A stretch of 64,000 nt of DNA from Paralithodes platypus. Taxonomy: Eukaryota; Arthropoda; Malacostraca; Decapoda; Lithodidae. Made by a program: the position numbers and the translations under genes. This document shows positions 9,594 to 21,467 of this stretch, piece after piece. The notes below the pieces were generated by a model. That model saw only the letters and a list, made by a program, of their open reading frames with translations, was not told the origin of the DNA and searched no databases. The stretch's first letter is position 1; every line of letters starts with the position of its first letter. The stretch spans positions 25,732,701-25,796,700 of the forward strand of contig CM064512.1 of the NCBI GenBank assembly GCA_032716605.1. Direction: 5' to 3'.

Positions 9594-12500
9594 TGTGAGT
9601 GAGGGAGACAAAAGGCAGAACTGCCTGTACCGAGTGCCTCCCCCATAGTTGAAAGAGTGACAGGGCCAAAATAAAGGGACGTTCGAGCCAAAATGCCTGG
9701 ACACACGGAGTTTGAAGCAATTCATGTCATAGGAGGATGGAAAGATTGATTCTGGGAGAGAGTTTCAGAGCTAAGCTGTTGAATAGAAGAAAGACTAAGA
9801 GTAATGTTTTACTCTTGGGTTGGGTACTTGCACAGAGTAGGGGTGGGATTTTGTTGCAAGATGGGTACCACGTACCCTACATAGAGGAGGTGGTATACAC
9901 TGGGAGAGCTCTGAGGAGCACTGATTAGTGTAGTAGCAATAGAATAGCGAGAGAGATGCAACATTGCGGAGAAGAGAGAGAGATTGCAGAGAGTTGGTGA
10001 GTGGACGGAAATTAATGATACAAAAGGCCTTCCGTTCTACTTTGTCTAGGAGTGCAGTGTGAGAGGATCCTCCACACACATGTGAACAATACTTAATACA
10101 TGTTCACACTGTGCCCCTGTACATAGCAAGAAGCTGTACAGGGGTAAAGAACCCCCTGAGGCGGGTGAGCACACCCAGCTTCTGGGAGGCTACCTTAGCA
10201 AGACTGGTAATATGGCCCTTCCGAGTGAGAGAAGAAGAAAAAGAGACACCAAGAATAATGAGAGGAGATGAAGGATTGATTTTTGTAGTGTTGAAGAATA
10301 AGGGATAGTCCTCTGAGAGTTCCGGATGAGTAGTAAGATGTATTTTGGAAGCATTAAAGGCAACAAGGTTTTCTCTGCCCCAATTGGAAATAATAATTAG
10401 ATCAGAAGATTAGTGTTGTATGGCTTCATTACATTCGTTTTTTGAGGGATTGCTGGCTGGGGCGTTCTGGAAAACTAATTGATTAGTGTAAGGTAGAATC
10501 GTTTGCGTATGAATTGATGGGACTGGAGGTACAGTTGACAAGATAATTTATGAAAAATAGAAAGATAATAGGAAATAGAAAAAAAGCCCTGAGGAACACC
10601 GGAGTTGATAGGATGAGGAAGATGGCCGTCAACAACCGCATCTATGGAACGACCGGAAAGGAAATTAGAGACAAGGGCACAGATGGAGGGATAAAAACCG
10701 AAGGAGGGTAGTTTAGAAATTAAAGATCTGTGCCCGACTCTATCGAAGGAATTCTGTATGTCCAGTACAATAGAAAACGTTTCACCGAAGTCCCGAAAGG
10801 AGGATGACCAGGAGTTAGTAGGATATGAAAGAAGATCATCGGTAGAGTGACCCTTAAGGAAGCCATACTGGCGATCTGAGAGTAGATTATGAGAAGAGAA
10901 ATGCTTAAGAAATTTGGAAGCAAGAATAGTTTTAAAACTTTAGAGATACAAGAAATCAGAGCAATTGGACGATAGTTGGAGAGGTGAGAGTGGTGACCTT
11001 TCCTTGGAACAAGTTGAATGAGAGCAAACTTACAGCACAAAGGAAAGACGTTAGAGGAGAGACAGAGACAAAAGAGTTTGCCTAGGCAAGGGGTCAGCAC
11101 GGAAGCACAGTTTTTTAGTACAACAGGAGGAACACCGTCCGGACCGTACGCCTTCTTAGTATTAAGCCCAAAGAGGGTAGAAAGTACATCTTTAGAAGAG
11201 ATTAGGATATTAGGCATAACAAGGAGGGAGGGGGGTGGAGAGTGAAGAATAGCACCAGAATCATCCAAGGTGTAGTTTCTAGCAAACATTTGAGCACAGA
11301 GTTCAGCTTTGTCAGAGGAAGAAGTGATGGTTGTGCCATCAGAGTGGAAAAAGGGATGGAAAGATGAGGAAGACAAATTGTTGGAGAGGTTTTTGGCTAG
11401 ATGCCAGAAAGCTTGGGGAGAGCTAGAGTTGGATAGTTCATTGCATTTATTATTGATTAAAGAGTGTTTGGCAAGTCGAAGAACAGATGTGGCTTGATTC
11501 CTGGCAGAAACATAGGAAGAATGAGATTCTTAAGTTTTAAGGCGTCGGTACCGTTTGAATGGTTCCTCCTTGTTGTGGTCATCAGTAGAACAAGTGTGAG
11601 TAAACCAAGATTTGTTTGCATTAGACTGAGATAAAGAAAATGGAAGGTACGCTTCCATGCCCGAGATAATTACCTCAGTAATGCGTTCAGCACTCTCCGG
11701 TGGTCCTCGGCCACGGAAGCAGAAGTCATTCCTTGGGAAATCAAATAAGTACTGCCAAAGAGCCTCCCAGTCAGCAGCGCCAAAGTGCCACAAGCACCGC
11801 TGGCTGGGAGGTTCGGGTGGCCGTACTGGAGAGATAGGACAGGTAACAGAGATAAGTTTACTGTCGGAGGAGCCCAAAGGAGAAAAAAGATTGACAGTAT
11901 AAGAAGAAGGGTTAGAAGTCAGAAATAAGTAAAAAATGTTGGGCCAATCTCCGAAGCGATCCGGGATATGGGTGGGTTGCTGGACCAGCTGCTCTAGGTA
12001 ATTTAGGATAGAAAAGATGTAGGCTTGTTAACCAGGTTGGTCAGTAGTATGAGAGGAGAGCTATTGGCGGTGGTGAACGTTGAAATCTCTTAAGATTTCC
12101 GAGAAGGGAGAGATGGATAGAATGTGTTCCACTTTAGAGTTTAGATAGTCAAACAATTTGTGAAAGTCGGTAGAGTTAGGGGAAAGAGAGACAGCACAGA
12201 AATATTTAGTATGAGAATGACAGGATAGTTTGAGCCATAAATTTGAGAATTCGGGAACACGAGTGCAAGTGAGTTTGTTGTGCACATATGCACAACATCC
12301 GCCTTTGGCTTTGAAACTAGGATAGCGAAAGTCGGAGGATACTGAGTATAGGGGCTGCTGGCAGTTGCCTCAGACACCTGGGTTTCAGTAAGGAAAAAAA
12401 TATCAGGTTCGTAGGAGGAGAGATGGTGTTCAACTGAGTGTAAAGTAGAGGAAAGGATGCGAATATTGCAAAAATTGAAAGTAAGAGTGACAGACCGTGG

Positions 12501-12802
12501 TCGAAAGCATTTTTAAAGGGGTCGTCAGGGGAAGGTCGGGCGGGTGTGGGGGCATTAATGCCCCCCACCCCCCCTGGGGACTCCGAGGCTTGGTGTGTGT
12601 TCATCATCATATTTTTGTTATGTTTTTTTTGTGGAAGGAGGAAGTGTGGTGTGCATGTTAAGTGTAGTGAAGTAGATAGGAGGAGGAGGTGTTTGTGAGA
12701 GCAGGCAGGACTACTCCCAGTGTAAGTGAGGCACAAAGGGAATCAGTAAGAGAGGCCAAGCAAATGAAACAAGAGTTCCAGCGACTCCTTATCAAATGCC
12801 TA
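9594..12802 (-). mobile_element. Jockey-like LINE copy 2, 5' tip displaced to 44112-44156
   Basis: This minus-strand copy has its 3' end at 9594 and runs to 12802. The reverse transcriptase is broken: codons 11376-10720 hold the fingers region (YGPDGVPPVVLKN, NYRPIALIS) and are frameshifted near 10945. Endonuclease pieces are at 11877-11530 (SSDSKLISV) and 12377-12060. At 12802 the copy stops in ATGCCTA; the remaining terminal sequence (CAGCCTCTCTTGGGT, CGATTGGTGCTTACAAT) is found at 44114-44156 and ends where copy 1 ends (6165). The gap is the 31.3-kb block described separately. Confidence 0.85.
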
Positions 12803-13530
12803 CACTGTAAACAAAAACTGTTGTTTTAACATACTTTTTCTGTAAATACCAACAGAAAATATCTGTAAAAAGTAATACAGTCCTTTCTGTATATTATTTA
12901 CAAATTCTGTTGTTTTAACATAATTTGTCTGTGAATACCAACAGAAAATAACTGTAGAAAATAATACAGTCCTTTCTGTAAATTATTTACACTTTCTGTT
13001 CTTTCAACATAATTTTGTCTGTAATTACCAACAGAGAATAACTGTAAATAATACAGTCCTGTCTGTATATTTGTTTACAATTTCTGTTGTTTTAACATAC
13101 TTTTCTGTAATTACCAACATAGAATAACTGTAAAAATTACAGTCCTTTCTGTACATTATTTACAATTTCTGTTGTTTTAACAGACTTTTTCTGTAATTAC
13201 CAACCGAGAATAACGGTAACAAAATTACAGTTCTTTCTGTATAATATTTACAATTTATGTTGTTTTTAACATACTTTTTCTGTAAATACCAACAGAGAAT
13301 AAAATTGTAAAAATTAGTCCTTTCTGTAAATTATAAACAATTTCCATTTTACATACCGTTTTCTGGAAATACTAACAGAGAATAACTATTAAATATATGA
13401 CAGTCCTTTTTGTAAAATATATAAAAATCTGTTGTTATTACATAGACCTACTTTTTATGTAAATCCCTACAGAGAATAACTAATAGAAATTACTGTTCTT
13501 TCTGTAAATTATAACTATTGTTACGTTAAA
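12803..13530. repeat. left subterminal array, about eight 86-90-bp units
   Basis: Units are marked by CTGTTGTTTTAACATA at about 12818, 12904, 12992, 13082, 13168, 13255, 13330 and 13427. Each also has ACCAACAGAGAATAACTGTAA and ACAGTCCTTTCTGTA. Divergence increases inward. There is no open frame. Confidence 0.9.
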
Positions 13531-13779
13531 TGTATTTGACTTGTTCTTGTGAACTGCTTAATTTAATGCCAATTATCGTGTACCGAAACATCCATAAGCA
13601 TTAATCGCACTGTATATGGCCAAGCACATTATTAATTATGCATTGCAAAAGATCTAACTATATTTGTCTAGCGACATTAAGCAATAGTCATGAAAGTCGC
13701 CTACCTTTTCCATCTGTCTTAGAATATTGTATTTGCACTGCTAATGAACATTATGCCTAAACAACATGATAATGTAATT
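13531..13779. other. no recognisable feature
   Basis: AT-rich sequence between the left subterminal array and a SINE; no open frame or repeat recognised. Confidence 0.5.
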
Positions 13780-14045
13780 TAGTTATGCATTTTTAATTAT
13801 TTCGATTGTAATTGTGTGTTTGTAAGACAGTTGCAGCTGTAAGAGCGTGAATTTCGCACTCATATTATTTGTGCCAGGCCCACAACAACTTTTCGGACCT
13901 ACTGAGACTGATACCAACACAGCTAAACTTCGTTCATATGTGGAAATTGCCCTCAATACATTGAAGCTACCACCAGGCCGGGATTTCAACCCAGGTATTC
14001 TTAGCTATGAGGCAAGAACTCTACCCACAACACCAATAAGGATAT
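13780..14045 (-). mobile_element. probable tRNA-derived SINE, minus strand
   Basis: On the minus strand an A-box-like GTGGGTAGAGTTCTT lies at 14028-14014 and a B-box-like GGGTTGAAATCCC at 13992-13980. The body continues leftward through GCTTCAATGTATTGAGGGC. The extent to 13780 is a guess. Confidence 0.5.
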
Positions 14046-14455
14046 CCCACTCGATATGGCAGGTCTGGTTATTTTCTGCATCTGGTTCTCAGTTTAAGCT
14101 CTACACACACAACTATGTTTACTGACTTTACATCTATATATCACACCCAAAGCGAAACTTCGCCTCGAGTTCTATTTTCGAGCTCAGTGGTGGAGACCTA
14201 TGCGATATCGTCTTTCAAAGGACCTAATGCTAGGTCGCTTACAGTACAAAATAATTGTGTCCCTACCTTGGTAGGGAAAAATATTTTGTCTGAAGAAGTT
14301 CTGAGGGACAGAAGAAAATAAAATCCTCCAACATTAATAGGTCTATTAAGATTATGTCTGTATTCATAAAGAAATACGGAAAAGGAGTAAAAGGGAACAT
14401 TACACGAAAATGAGAGAAAATATTATTTATTCAACTGAAAAGAACAGAGGAATTA

Positions 14456-14760
14456 GTGGGGGAGAAGACCAGAGGAAGTGAAGAAGCCCAAAGGAAGTGT
14501 GAGAGAAGAAGACCAGCGGATGTGTCGAAGAAGACAGCGGAAGTGTGGGAGAAGACCAGTGAAAGTATGGGAATAGAAGACCAGAAGAAGTGTGGGAGAT
14601 GGCAAATGGGAATGAGGGCGAAAAGGACCAGAGGAAGTGTGGGAGTACAAGACCAGCGGAAGTGTAGAAGAAGAAAATCAGTGGAAGTGTGGGAGAGTAC
14701 CAGTGGAAGTGTGGGAGAAATAGACCAGGGAAAGTGTGGGAGGAGGACAGCAGAAATCTA
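14456..14760 (+). repeat. GA-rich degenerate minisatellite
   Basis: About ten imperfect units resemble GAAGACCAGCGGAAGTGTGGGAG, with period near 25-35 bp. A 101-codon open frame runs through it, but the composition explains that and it has no domain. Confidence 0.75.
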
Positions 14761-15644
14761 GATCAGAAGAAACGTAGAAGACTGGAGAAAGTAGAAATAG
14801 AAGAGAAAACAGCAAAATTAAAAGAAAAGGAAAGTTCAGAAGGGAGGAGAAAATTACAGAAACACATAATAGGATACACAACAGAACAGACACAGCAGAT
14901 AAAACAAGACAACAGAAGAAAACGGAGAGGAAGAAGGGAAAACAAAATCGTGAAGACCATATCAGAGGCCGTTACATAAGGCTAACCCCTCAACAATATC
15001 ACATCACATCAAACTCTTGCGTAATTAGTAATTTATGAATTTTGAAGAAAAAAAACAGCCACATAAAAAGAAAACAATAAAACAGAAAAGGGGAGGCCAT
15101 TGCAAGAGGCAATCTCCTCGACCAGCAACCGAACCGAACCTTGCGCAACTCGGTTATCTTTTGGCAGGACTCCGTTGTTTACATCATCAAAAGTGCGCCA
15201 AAATAACTCGCACCAGCAGCATCCGCCAGCCGCTACGCCAAAAATTCCCGCAATAATGGCCTTCTCCATCGAGCCAAGTGTGCATGCGAAACAGTAATTC
15301 CCTCAATTTTTAATGTGTATCCATAGGCCTATAGTATTATGCAGTATGCACTATGGCTATGCTAAGCCTACCCTTAGGGTAAATATAATTGCATCTGTAG
15401 CAAGTCAAGTTTGAAGTTCATCACACATTGAGTCAGTTCTGCTTTAACACTTCTTATTTGGAATGGTGTGTGACAGTTTAACACTTTGTACAAAGCTAGC
15501 CTATAGCCTATCTTCTATACCTTGACCCTTCACTAAAGTAGGTATGCTATCCTTAGTGCCCTACGGCCCCTACCAGTAGATAGCCTAGCCTCACAATTAT
15601 GACCTAGGATATGCTCCATTGGGTTCAATGTTATTTTAATACCA
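14761..15644. other. no gene recognised; one GC-richer patch
   Basis: A-rich sequence continues to about 15090. Then 15090-15290 is unusually GC-rich for the area (GCCAGCCGCTACGCC, ATGGCCTTCTCCATCGAGCC). No domain, splice pattern or repeat identity was recognised. Confidence 0.4.
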
Positions 15645-15814
15645 CGAATTTTGTTGATATATTTGAAGATAAATATTGAATCTATATGCTCTTAAGATCA
15701 TAAGAAAATTTGTTTTAACCCTCGGCAAAACCTAATAAAAAAGTATGGTACTAGGCCTAAAATTTCTTTTTCGTAACAAGGTTGTCAATACGTACTTCCA
15801 GTTATCCGATAGCT
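15645..15814 (-). mobile_element. terminal part of the 8-bp-TSD (hAT-like) family
   Basis: TTTGAAGATAAATATTGAATCTATATGCTC and ACCCTCGGCAAAACCTA match the reverse complement of the right end of the element at 30600-32486 (32380-32450). A second copy of the ACCCTCGG...CAAGGTTGTCAATACG segment follows at 20671-20790, so the two flank the MITE/LINE block as direct repeats of about 100-120 bp. Confidence 0.6.
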
Positions 15815-16311
15815 TTAAAACCCCTAACTAGCGGCACGCAACATAAGTCGAGTATAATAAATTTGGACTATCTGGCGGCGCGCGACATAGGTCGTGTGGC
15901 ATTTTCAGCACGTAATGTTGCTGAGAGAGAGAGACAAGTGGTGGCAGGAGAGTAGCGAGCGTATGACTGCTCCAGACCACCGCGGAGAACCTACTGACAC
16001 GAATCCCACCTCCTCCCTCCCTCTCTCACTCGCTACATACCACATACTGTACCACATACCTCCGAGCTGTCAACACCTCGCAGCTGCTCTCCGATAATGA
16101 GTTACCTTGTGTGAAGTTGATAGGAGTGTCTAAGTGTTGTCCCGGAAATTTATATGTGCATTTCAATAAGTAATTAGGTGTTTTATGAGCAATTCAGATG
16201 TAATTGGATATTCCAAGTAATTGAAAATATGGATTAAGTAAAACAGTTCCTGGAGTGAGATGGGATAGTGGGGCGATTGTTGTTTTTAGGCTGGCAGACG
16301 ACCACCTCGCG

Positions 16312-17271
16312 ATGGCGGGAAGGCGTGAAAGCCTAGCTGGGGATGAGGAGGAATATGAATTTGAAGGCTTTATCACCGAGGACAAGGATGATCAGTTGGC
16401 AAGTATGAAAAAACAATTGATGGGTCTTGTGAGATGGAGGGGAGTGATGGAAAATTGGAGGAAGGAGTTAGGGGCTAAAGTAGAAGTTTTGTCCGATATG
16501 TGTGGCGTTACTAGCGGGGTGGATAGGCCTAGGCCAGTAAGTGACAGCCTAGAGGCAGTGATGGCCAGAGTAGACGAGTTAGCGGCGGAAAATGTGGCAC
16601 TCAAGGCTCAGCTTAAGGAATATGAGGGCCACCTGAGTGAGGAAGTAAAAGGAATTAGTGAGGTAAAAAATGAGTGGACAAGGGTAGAGAGTGCCACGAT
16701 GGTAGCCCTTGAAGAAATTGTGAAGGAGCAGAAGGAAGAGAGAGAAAAGGAAAAGTAAGAGTTTGAAACAAATGTAGTGCAAGTTTTAAAGAATAAAGAG
16801 AAGGTAGTGAGAGAGACAATAGATAGAGGTAAGTGTGTAGTAATCTTTGGAGATGTGGAAGAGCACCTGGCAGATATGAAGGTAAGAAAGGAAAGGGATG
16901 TTGTGAAAGTCAAGGGGATACTGGATTACTTAGACGAGGGTTATGGATGGGTAAAAGAACTGGAGGAGGTGAGAAGGTTAGGAATATATAAGAAGGGCGA
17001 GATGAGACCACTAAGAGTGGAACTAAAGTTTAGATCAACAGCAGAAGCAGTAGCCAATGTGAGCTGGAAATTAAATTCGACAGAGCTGAATCATATAAGG
17101 GTAAAAAAGGACCTAAGTGTAGAAGAACGAGAACAGTTAAGGGAACTCCAAGCTAAGGCTGATGAAGAGAATGGAAAGTTGTCTGAAGAGCAAAAGAAGA
17201 TTTTGTTTTGGAGAATAAGGGAAGGGCAAGTAAGAAGTGGTACATCAGGAGCCACCAAGAACCGAAAGTAA
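16312..17271 (+). pseudogene. LINE ORF1 protein (coiled coil + RRM-like), one premature stop
   Basis: The first ATG of the frame is at 16312. Residues 1-45 are acidic. Residues about 75-150 are heptad-like and Glu/Lys-rich, as in a coiled coil. After a TAA at 16756-16758 the same frame continues (CVVIFGDVEE, RPLRVELKFRSTAEAV, IRVKKDLSVEEREQLRELQ) to a stop at 17269-17271. The pattern matches LINE ORF1 RNA-binding proteins with a coiled coil, an RRM-type domain and a basic C-terminal region. ORF1p normally binds element RNA and acts as a nucleic-acid chaperone. The single nonsense codon would truncate it before the RNA-binding half. ORF2 follows within about 250 bp. Confidence 0.78.
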
Positions 17272-17655
17272 GAGGAGTGATAGGGAAAGAGACAGAGAGA
17301 CAAGTACGAAGTCAAAGCAAGGAGACGGAGCGAGAGATAATGCAGGGAGCAGGGGACCGGAGAGAGAGCCAGGATGTGGTGGAGAGGGTGGAACAGAGGG
17401 AGAGAGAGGGGGGAGGAGAATAGAATTAGCGGGGGAGGTGGAACTGGGTCAGGGAAGGGATGGAGGAGGAGGTGAACCTGGTAGGAGGCAGAGAGGGAAG
17501 AGAAACAAGGAGGTGGATTCAAATATACTGTGCTACTACACTAATATAGATGGAATAAACAGTAAAAAGGTAGAGTTAGATAATATTAAGAAAAGATCAA
17601 CCACAGATAGTCTGTTTGACAGACAAAGCTGAACCAGGACTTTGACAGCAACATA

Positions 17656-20325
17656 GTGTTTAGTGAAGGATATAATATATGGAGAAATGATAGAAAGGGT
17701 AAAAGGGGAGGTGGAGTGGCAGTATTAGTTAAGAACCCTATGACAGCAAAGCACGTGGAGTTAAATAATGACAAGGCAGAAATAATGGCAGTTGAACTCA
17801 ATGATATAGAAGGAAAAAAGCTAGACATAGCAGTAGCTTACATGCCACCAAAGACCAGAGCATGGAGGGAGTTGGAGTTTGAGGAGATGGTAGAGGATAT
17901 GATTCAGTCGTTGAGAAGATTGCTTTTAAGGAAGAATCGATTGATCTTGGTAGGAGATTTTAACTGTAGTGAGGTTGATTGGGAATCGGGAGATGCAGGG
18001 CCAAATCAGAGATCTTGGGGAAGTCGGCTAGTGGAGTTGGTTACGGAAAATGTACTTGCACAACATGTGAAGGAAAATACAAGAATGAGGGGTAATAACG
18101 AACCTTCAAAACTCGATCTGATTTTTACAAAAGATCCTCACGAAATTAGTGATATAAACTATCTATGTCCTGTAGGTAAAAGTGATCACCTATTACTAAA
18201 ATGGAAGTTGACCTCGAGTAATGCCAATAGATTAGACAATAGCTACATAAATGACATATTAAATTATAGTAAAGCTGATTATGTATCCTTGAATAAATAT
18301 TTAGAGGGAGTAGATTGGGATCTTATTTTGAAGGAACGGGACGTACAAGGTAAATATAGTAGATTCCTCGAAATTTATAGAGTAGGAACCAATCTGTTTG
18401 TCCCAAGATATAAAACTGGAAATTTTACTAAGCAGAAAGATTGGTTTAATTTGAAATGCAAAAGAGCTTTGGGTAGGCGTGATGCAGCTTGGGCTAGATT
18501 AAGAAGAAGGAACACTGAGAGTAATCGGAATAAATATAAACAGGAGAGGAATAGATATGTTAACATAATTAGGCAAGTTAAAATGAACTATGAGAAGAAC
18601 ATAGTAAATAAATGTGAAAGTGACCCTAGATTATTTTATAAATATATAAACAGTAAGTTGAAGGTAAAGAAACAAATTACTAAATTAAGAGTTGATGCTA
18701 GGACGTATGCAAATGTATCGGACATGTGTGAGGTAATGAATAACAAATTGGGGTCAGTTTTTACTAGAGAGGAAGGTTTTGACGAACCACAGGCGGGAGT
18801 ACTGGAGAGTGGTCTTAGTAAGATTGAAATAACTAGAGATGAGCTGTTATCTACGATGAGAAGACTTGAAGTAAGGAAAGCTATGGGACCGGATGAAGTG
18901 TCTGCCTGGGTTTTAAAGGAGTGTGCAGAGCAATTAGTGGAGCCAGTGAGGGGCATAATTCAAGCTTCCTTAGATAAAGGACAGGTTCCTGTTGAATGGA
19001 AAAGAGCTAATATCATTCCGATATACAAGAATGGAAACCCTGAGGACCCTCTAAACTATAGACCAGTTTCACTTACTAGTATTGTATGCAAGATTTGTGA
19101 AAAGTTAATTAGGAAGAGATGGATGAAAATGTTGGAGAGAAAGAAGATAATAACCCCAAAGCAATTTGGATTCAGAGAAGGGACATCTTGTGTTACCAGT
19201 TTGCTATGTTATTACAGTAGGGTGATAGATCTACTCCAAGAGAGAGGCGGATGGGTGGACTGCGTCTACTTAGACCTTTCCAAAGCATTCGATAAGGTAC
19301 CACATAAGAGATTGTTATCTAAGCTTGAGACGCTAGGATGTGTCAGGGGGAGTTTGCTGAAATGGATGGAGAGCTATTTAACAGATAGGGAAATGAGGAC
19401 CAACATTAGAGGAACTTACTCATCGTGGCGGAAAGTTGAGAGTGGTGTGCCGCAGGGATCTGTGTTGGCACCTCTCATGTTCCTTATGTACGTGAATGAC
19501 CTGCCGATAGGCGTAAACTCTTACATGTCAATGTTTGCAGATGACGTAAAAATTATGAGACAAATAACAAATAAAAGTAGTTGTGAGGAGCTGCAAGGGG
19601 ATTTAGATAAAATATACGAATGGAGCACCAAGTGGAAAATGAAATTTAATATAAGTAAATGCCATGTGTTAAATATGGGAAGAAGTGTGAATAGACCAAA
19701 TTGGGAGTACAGGATGGGAGATAATATAATTAGCAAGGCCGAAAAAGAAAAAGATTTAGGGTTTATTATACAAGATAATTTGTCGCCAGAGAAACATATT
19801 AACAAGCTCTTTAGCGGAATGTATGCAATGGCCGGGAATATGAAAGTTGCTCTGAACTACTTGGATGAGACCATGGTAGCGAAAATTATGAAGAGTATGA
19901 TTAGACCAAGATTGGAGTATGCAGCAGTGGTGTGGTCCCCGCATCTAAAGAAGCATGTTCACAAGTTAGAAAGAATCCAGAGAGCAGTCACTAGATTGGT
20001 TCCAAGTCTCAGAGAACTGCCATATGAAGGGAGGCTAGACAAATTAAATCTACCGAGTCTAAAAGAGAGGAGAGAGAGGGGAGACATGATAATGATGTAC
20101 AAATGTACCCGGGGGCTGGAGAGGCTGGATAGGGAGGATATATTAATTATGGATACAGGAATAACTAGAGGCCACAGCTACAAAGTAAAAAGACCTACCT
20201 GCAAGAACGATATCAGGAAGTTTAGCTTCCCCTATAGATGTATTGACAAATGGAATGGGCTGGAGGAGGAGGTGGTAGGGGCAAGGAACATCCATATTTT
20301 CAAGAAAAAATTGGATAAAAAGTAG
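17656..20325 (+). CDS. LINE ORF2: EEP endonuclease + reverse transcriptase
   Basis: An open frame of 889 codons, counted from a GTG; the true start lies upstream. The endonuclease N-terminus (YTNIDGINSKKVELD) is at about 17530-17580 in another frame, then passes through two small frameshifts near 17590 and 17620. Motifs by residue: VGDFNCSEVDW around 99-109, GKSDHLLLKW around 174-183, NYRPVSLTS around 468-475, YLDLSKAFDKVPH 538-550, SGVPQGSVLAP 596-606, MFADDVK 626-632 (catalytic Asp pair intact). The C-terminal region RLEYAAVVWSP...KLERIQRAVTRL...RRERGDMIMMYK is typical of CR1/L2-like elements. The enzyme nicks the target and copies element RNA at the nick. The RT half looks undamaged, but the endonuclease frame is broken. 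Confidence 0.9.
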   Translation: MFSEGYNIWRNDRKGKRGGGVAVLVKNPMTAKHVELNNDKAEIMAVELNDIEGKKLDIAVAYMPPKTRAWRELEFEEMVEDMIQSLRRLLLRKNRLILVGDFNCSEVDWESGDAGPNQRSWGSRLVELVTENVLAQHVKENTRMRGNNEPSKLDLIFTKDPHEISDINYLCPVGKSDHLLLKWKLTSSNANRLDNSYINDILNYSKADYVSLNKYLEGVDWDLILKERDVQGKYSRFLEIYRVGTNLFVPRYKTGNFTKQKDWFNLKCKRALGRRDAAWARLRRRNTESNRNKYKQERNRYVNIIRQVKMNYEKNIVNKCESDPRLFYKYINSKLKVKKQITKLRVDARTYANVSDMCEVMNNKLGSVFTREEGFDEPQAGVLESGLSKIEITRDELLSTMRRLEVRKAMGPDEVSAWVLKECAEQLVEPVRGIIQASLDKGQVPVEWKRANIIPIYKNGNPEDPLNYRPVSLTSIVCKICEKLIRKRWMKMLERKKIITPKQFGFREGTSCVTSLLCYYSRVIDLLQERGGWVDCVYLDLSKAFDKVPHKRLLSKLETLGCVRGSLLKWMESYLTDREMRTNIRGTYSSWRKVESGVPQGSVLAPLMFLMYVNDLPIGVNSYMSMFADDVKIMRQITNKSSCEELQGDLDKIYEWSTKWKMKFNISKCHVLNMGRSVNRPNWEYRMGDNIISKAEKEKDLGFIIQDNLSPEKHINKLFSGMYAMAGNMKVALNYLDETMVAKIMKSMIRPRLEYAAVVWSPHLKKHVHKLERIQRAVTRLVPSLRELPYEGRLDKLNLPSLKERRERGDMIMMYKCTRGLERLDREDILIMDTGITRGHSYKVKRPTCKNDIRKFSFPYRCIDKWNGLEEEVVGARNIHIFKKKLDKK

Positions 20326-20670
20326 ACTGAGAGACGGGACAACACGAGCTTAGCTCAACTCCTGTAAACTACAATTAGGTAAATACAATTAGGTAAATAC
20401 ATACTGAATTGTATGGGGAAAGTACCTAATTACATGCTTTTTGCACTCGTGTTGTGCGGTTGTTGCAAGAAAACTAGCGGTCATAAAAGGATCGTTGTGG
20501 TGTCATTGGAATGCTCTGTTTATGCCCTTTCAGGTATAGATACTTGTTTTACGCTCTGGGTCTTATTTAGGCATGAAAATGATCACGTAAACAGCCCTAT
20601 TTTGGCTAAAAACACCCCGCTGGGCGGTACATATAAATAGACCGCCTAGCAAGCCAGTAAGGTGTTAAAA

Positions 20671-21467
20671 ATCATATGAAAATGTGTTAAACCCTCGGAA
20701 AAACCTAATATAGACTAAAAGTGTGGTAGGCCTATTATAATTTAATTTTCGTAACAAGGTTGTCAATACGGTACTTTCCCGTTATCAATGTACAATCAAA
20801 GCTGAAGATTGCAGAGTAAATACCGTAGACTTCATCGCCTTTTTCACCTTCGTATAATCGACAGCCACTTTTTGTTTTTTTATTTACTAAGGGATTAGTA
20901 CTCAACAGCGGGGGTGTGGGGGCAGCATCCCCCACCCATAATACTCGGTTAGGTTAGGTAAGGTTGTTAGGTTAGGCTAATGTCTTTTCAAATCACTATC
21001 GGGGGCGTGTGCCGCGTGTCTCAACATCGATCAATAGGCCTAATGGGGAAAATAGCTTTTCCCGAGATTTCTAATTAATTACAAACACTATATATTGATG
21101 TAAATGAACAATTTCTTTTATAAAAAACACTCGGAAAATTTGTGGTATTAAAATAAAAAAATTCCCTACATTGCTATAGGTTATACATAGCCTATAAAAT
21201 ACTGTTGTACTGTAGTGTATGCCTAGCCTACTTATCATAAAATGCCTCCTAATGTGACTTAAAGAATGCTAGGCACCTATAGGTGACTGGACGACTCGGC
21301 CCATGGCTCGGACAGCTCGGCCCACTTTTGGACAACTCGGCCAAGACGGCAAGACAACTCGGCCCATTATTTGAGACAGCTCGGCCCCATGTTTTGCTAT
21401 GGGTCAATTTGACGAGACCAGTCAGGATATAGGCTAGGATGGGGAGAGCTAAGTGGAGGGGGTATTT
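20671..21467 (-). mobile_element. relic of the TTAGG/GC-module element family
   Basis: ACCCTCGGAAAAACCTAA, CAAGGTTGTCAATACGG, GCTGAAGATTGCAGAGTAAATACCGTAGACTTC and CAGCGGGGGTGTGGGGGCAGC are followed by GGTTAGGTTAGGTAAGGTTG. The same order recurs at 21600-21810, and in reverse complement at 31130-31215, 53630-53710 and 53800-53880. No coding capacity is seen. GGCCGAGCTGTC-type repeats lie at 21290-21395. Confidence 0.6.

Larger units (their letters stand above)
16041..20397 (+). mobile_element. near-intact 4.36-kb non-LTR retrotransposon (CR1/L2-like)
   Basis: It is bounded by the target duplication TACATAC (16034-16040 and 20398-20404) inside a MITE whose empty counterpart is at 45262. It carries ORF1, ORF2 and a short 3' UTR of about 70 bp ending in two copies of the 14-bp unit AATTAGGTAAATAC. 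ORF2 has 889 uninterrupted codons, so this insertion is young relative to neighbouring LINE copies. Defects are one stop in ORF1 and small frameshifts at the start of the endonuclease. Confidence 0.9.
15821..20664. mobile_element. 480-bp TTAA MITE split by a LINE
   Basis: The left 220 bp (CCCCTAACTAGCGGCACGC, ending CTCGCTACATAC) and right 260 bp (TACTGAATTGTATGGGG to GTAAGGTG) together match the uninterrupted copy at 45262-45738. TTAAAA flanks both outer ends (15815-15820, 20665-20670). The LINE at 16041-20397 interrupts it. Confidence 0.85.

Noticed and set aside
14689..14979. Lys/Arg/Glu-rich open frames at 14456-14979
   Set aside because: They follow from a GA-rich minisatellite and have no start context or domain.
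16392..17522. Minus-strand frames of 60-140 codons opposite LINE ORF1
   Set aside because: Ser/Phe/Leu/Pro-rich antisense shadows of a purine-rich coding strand.
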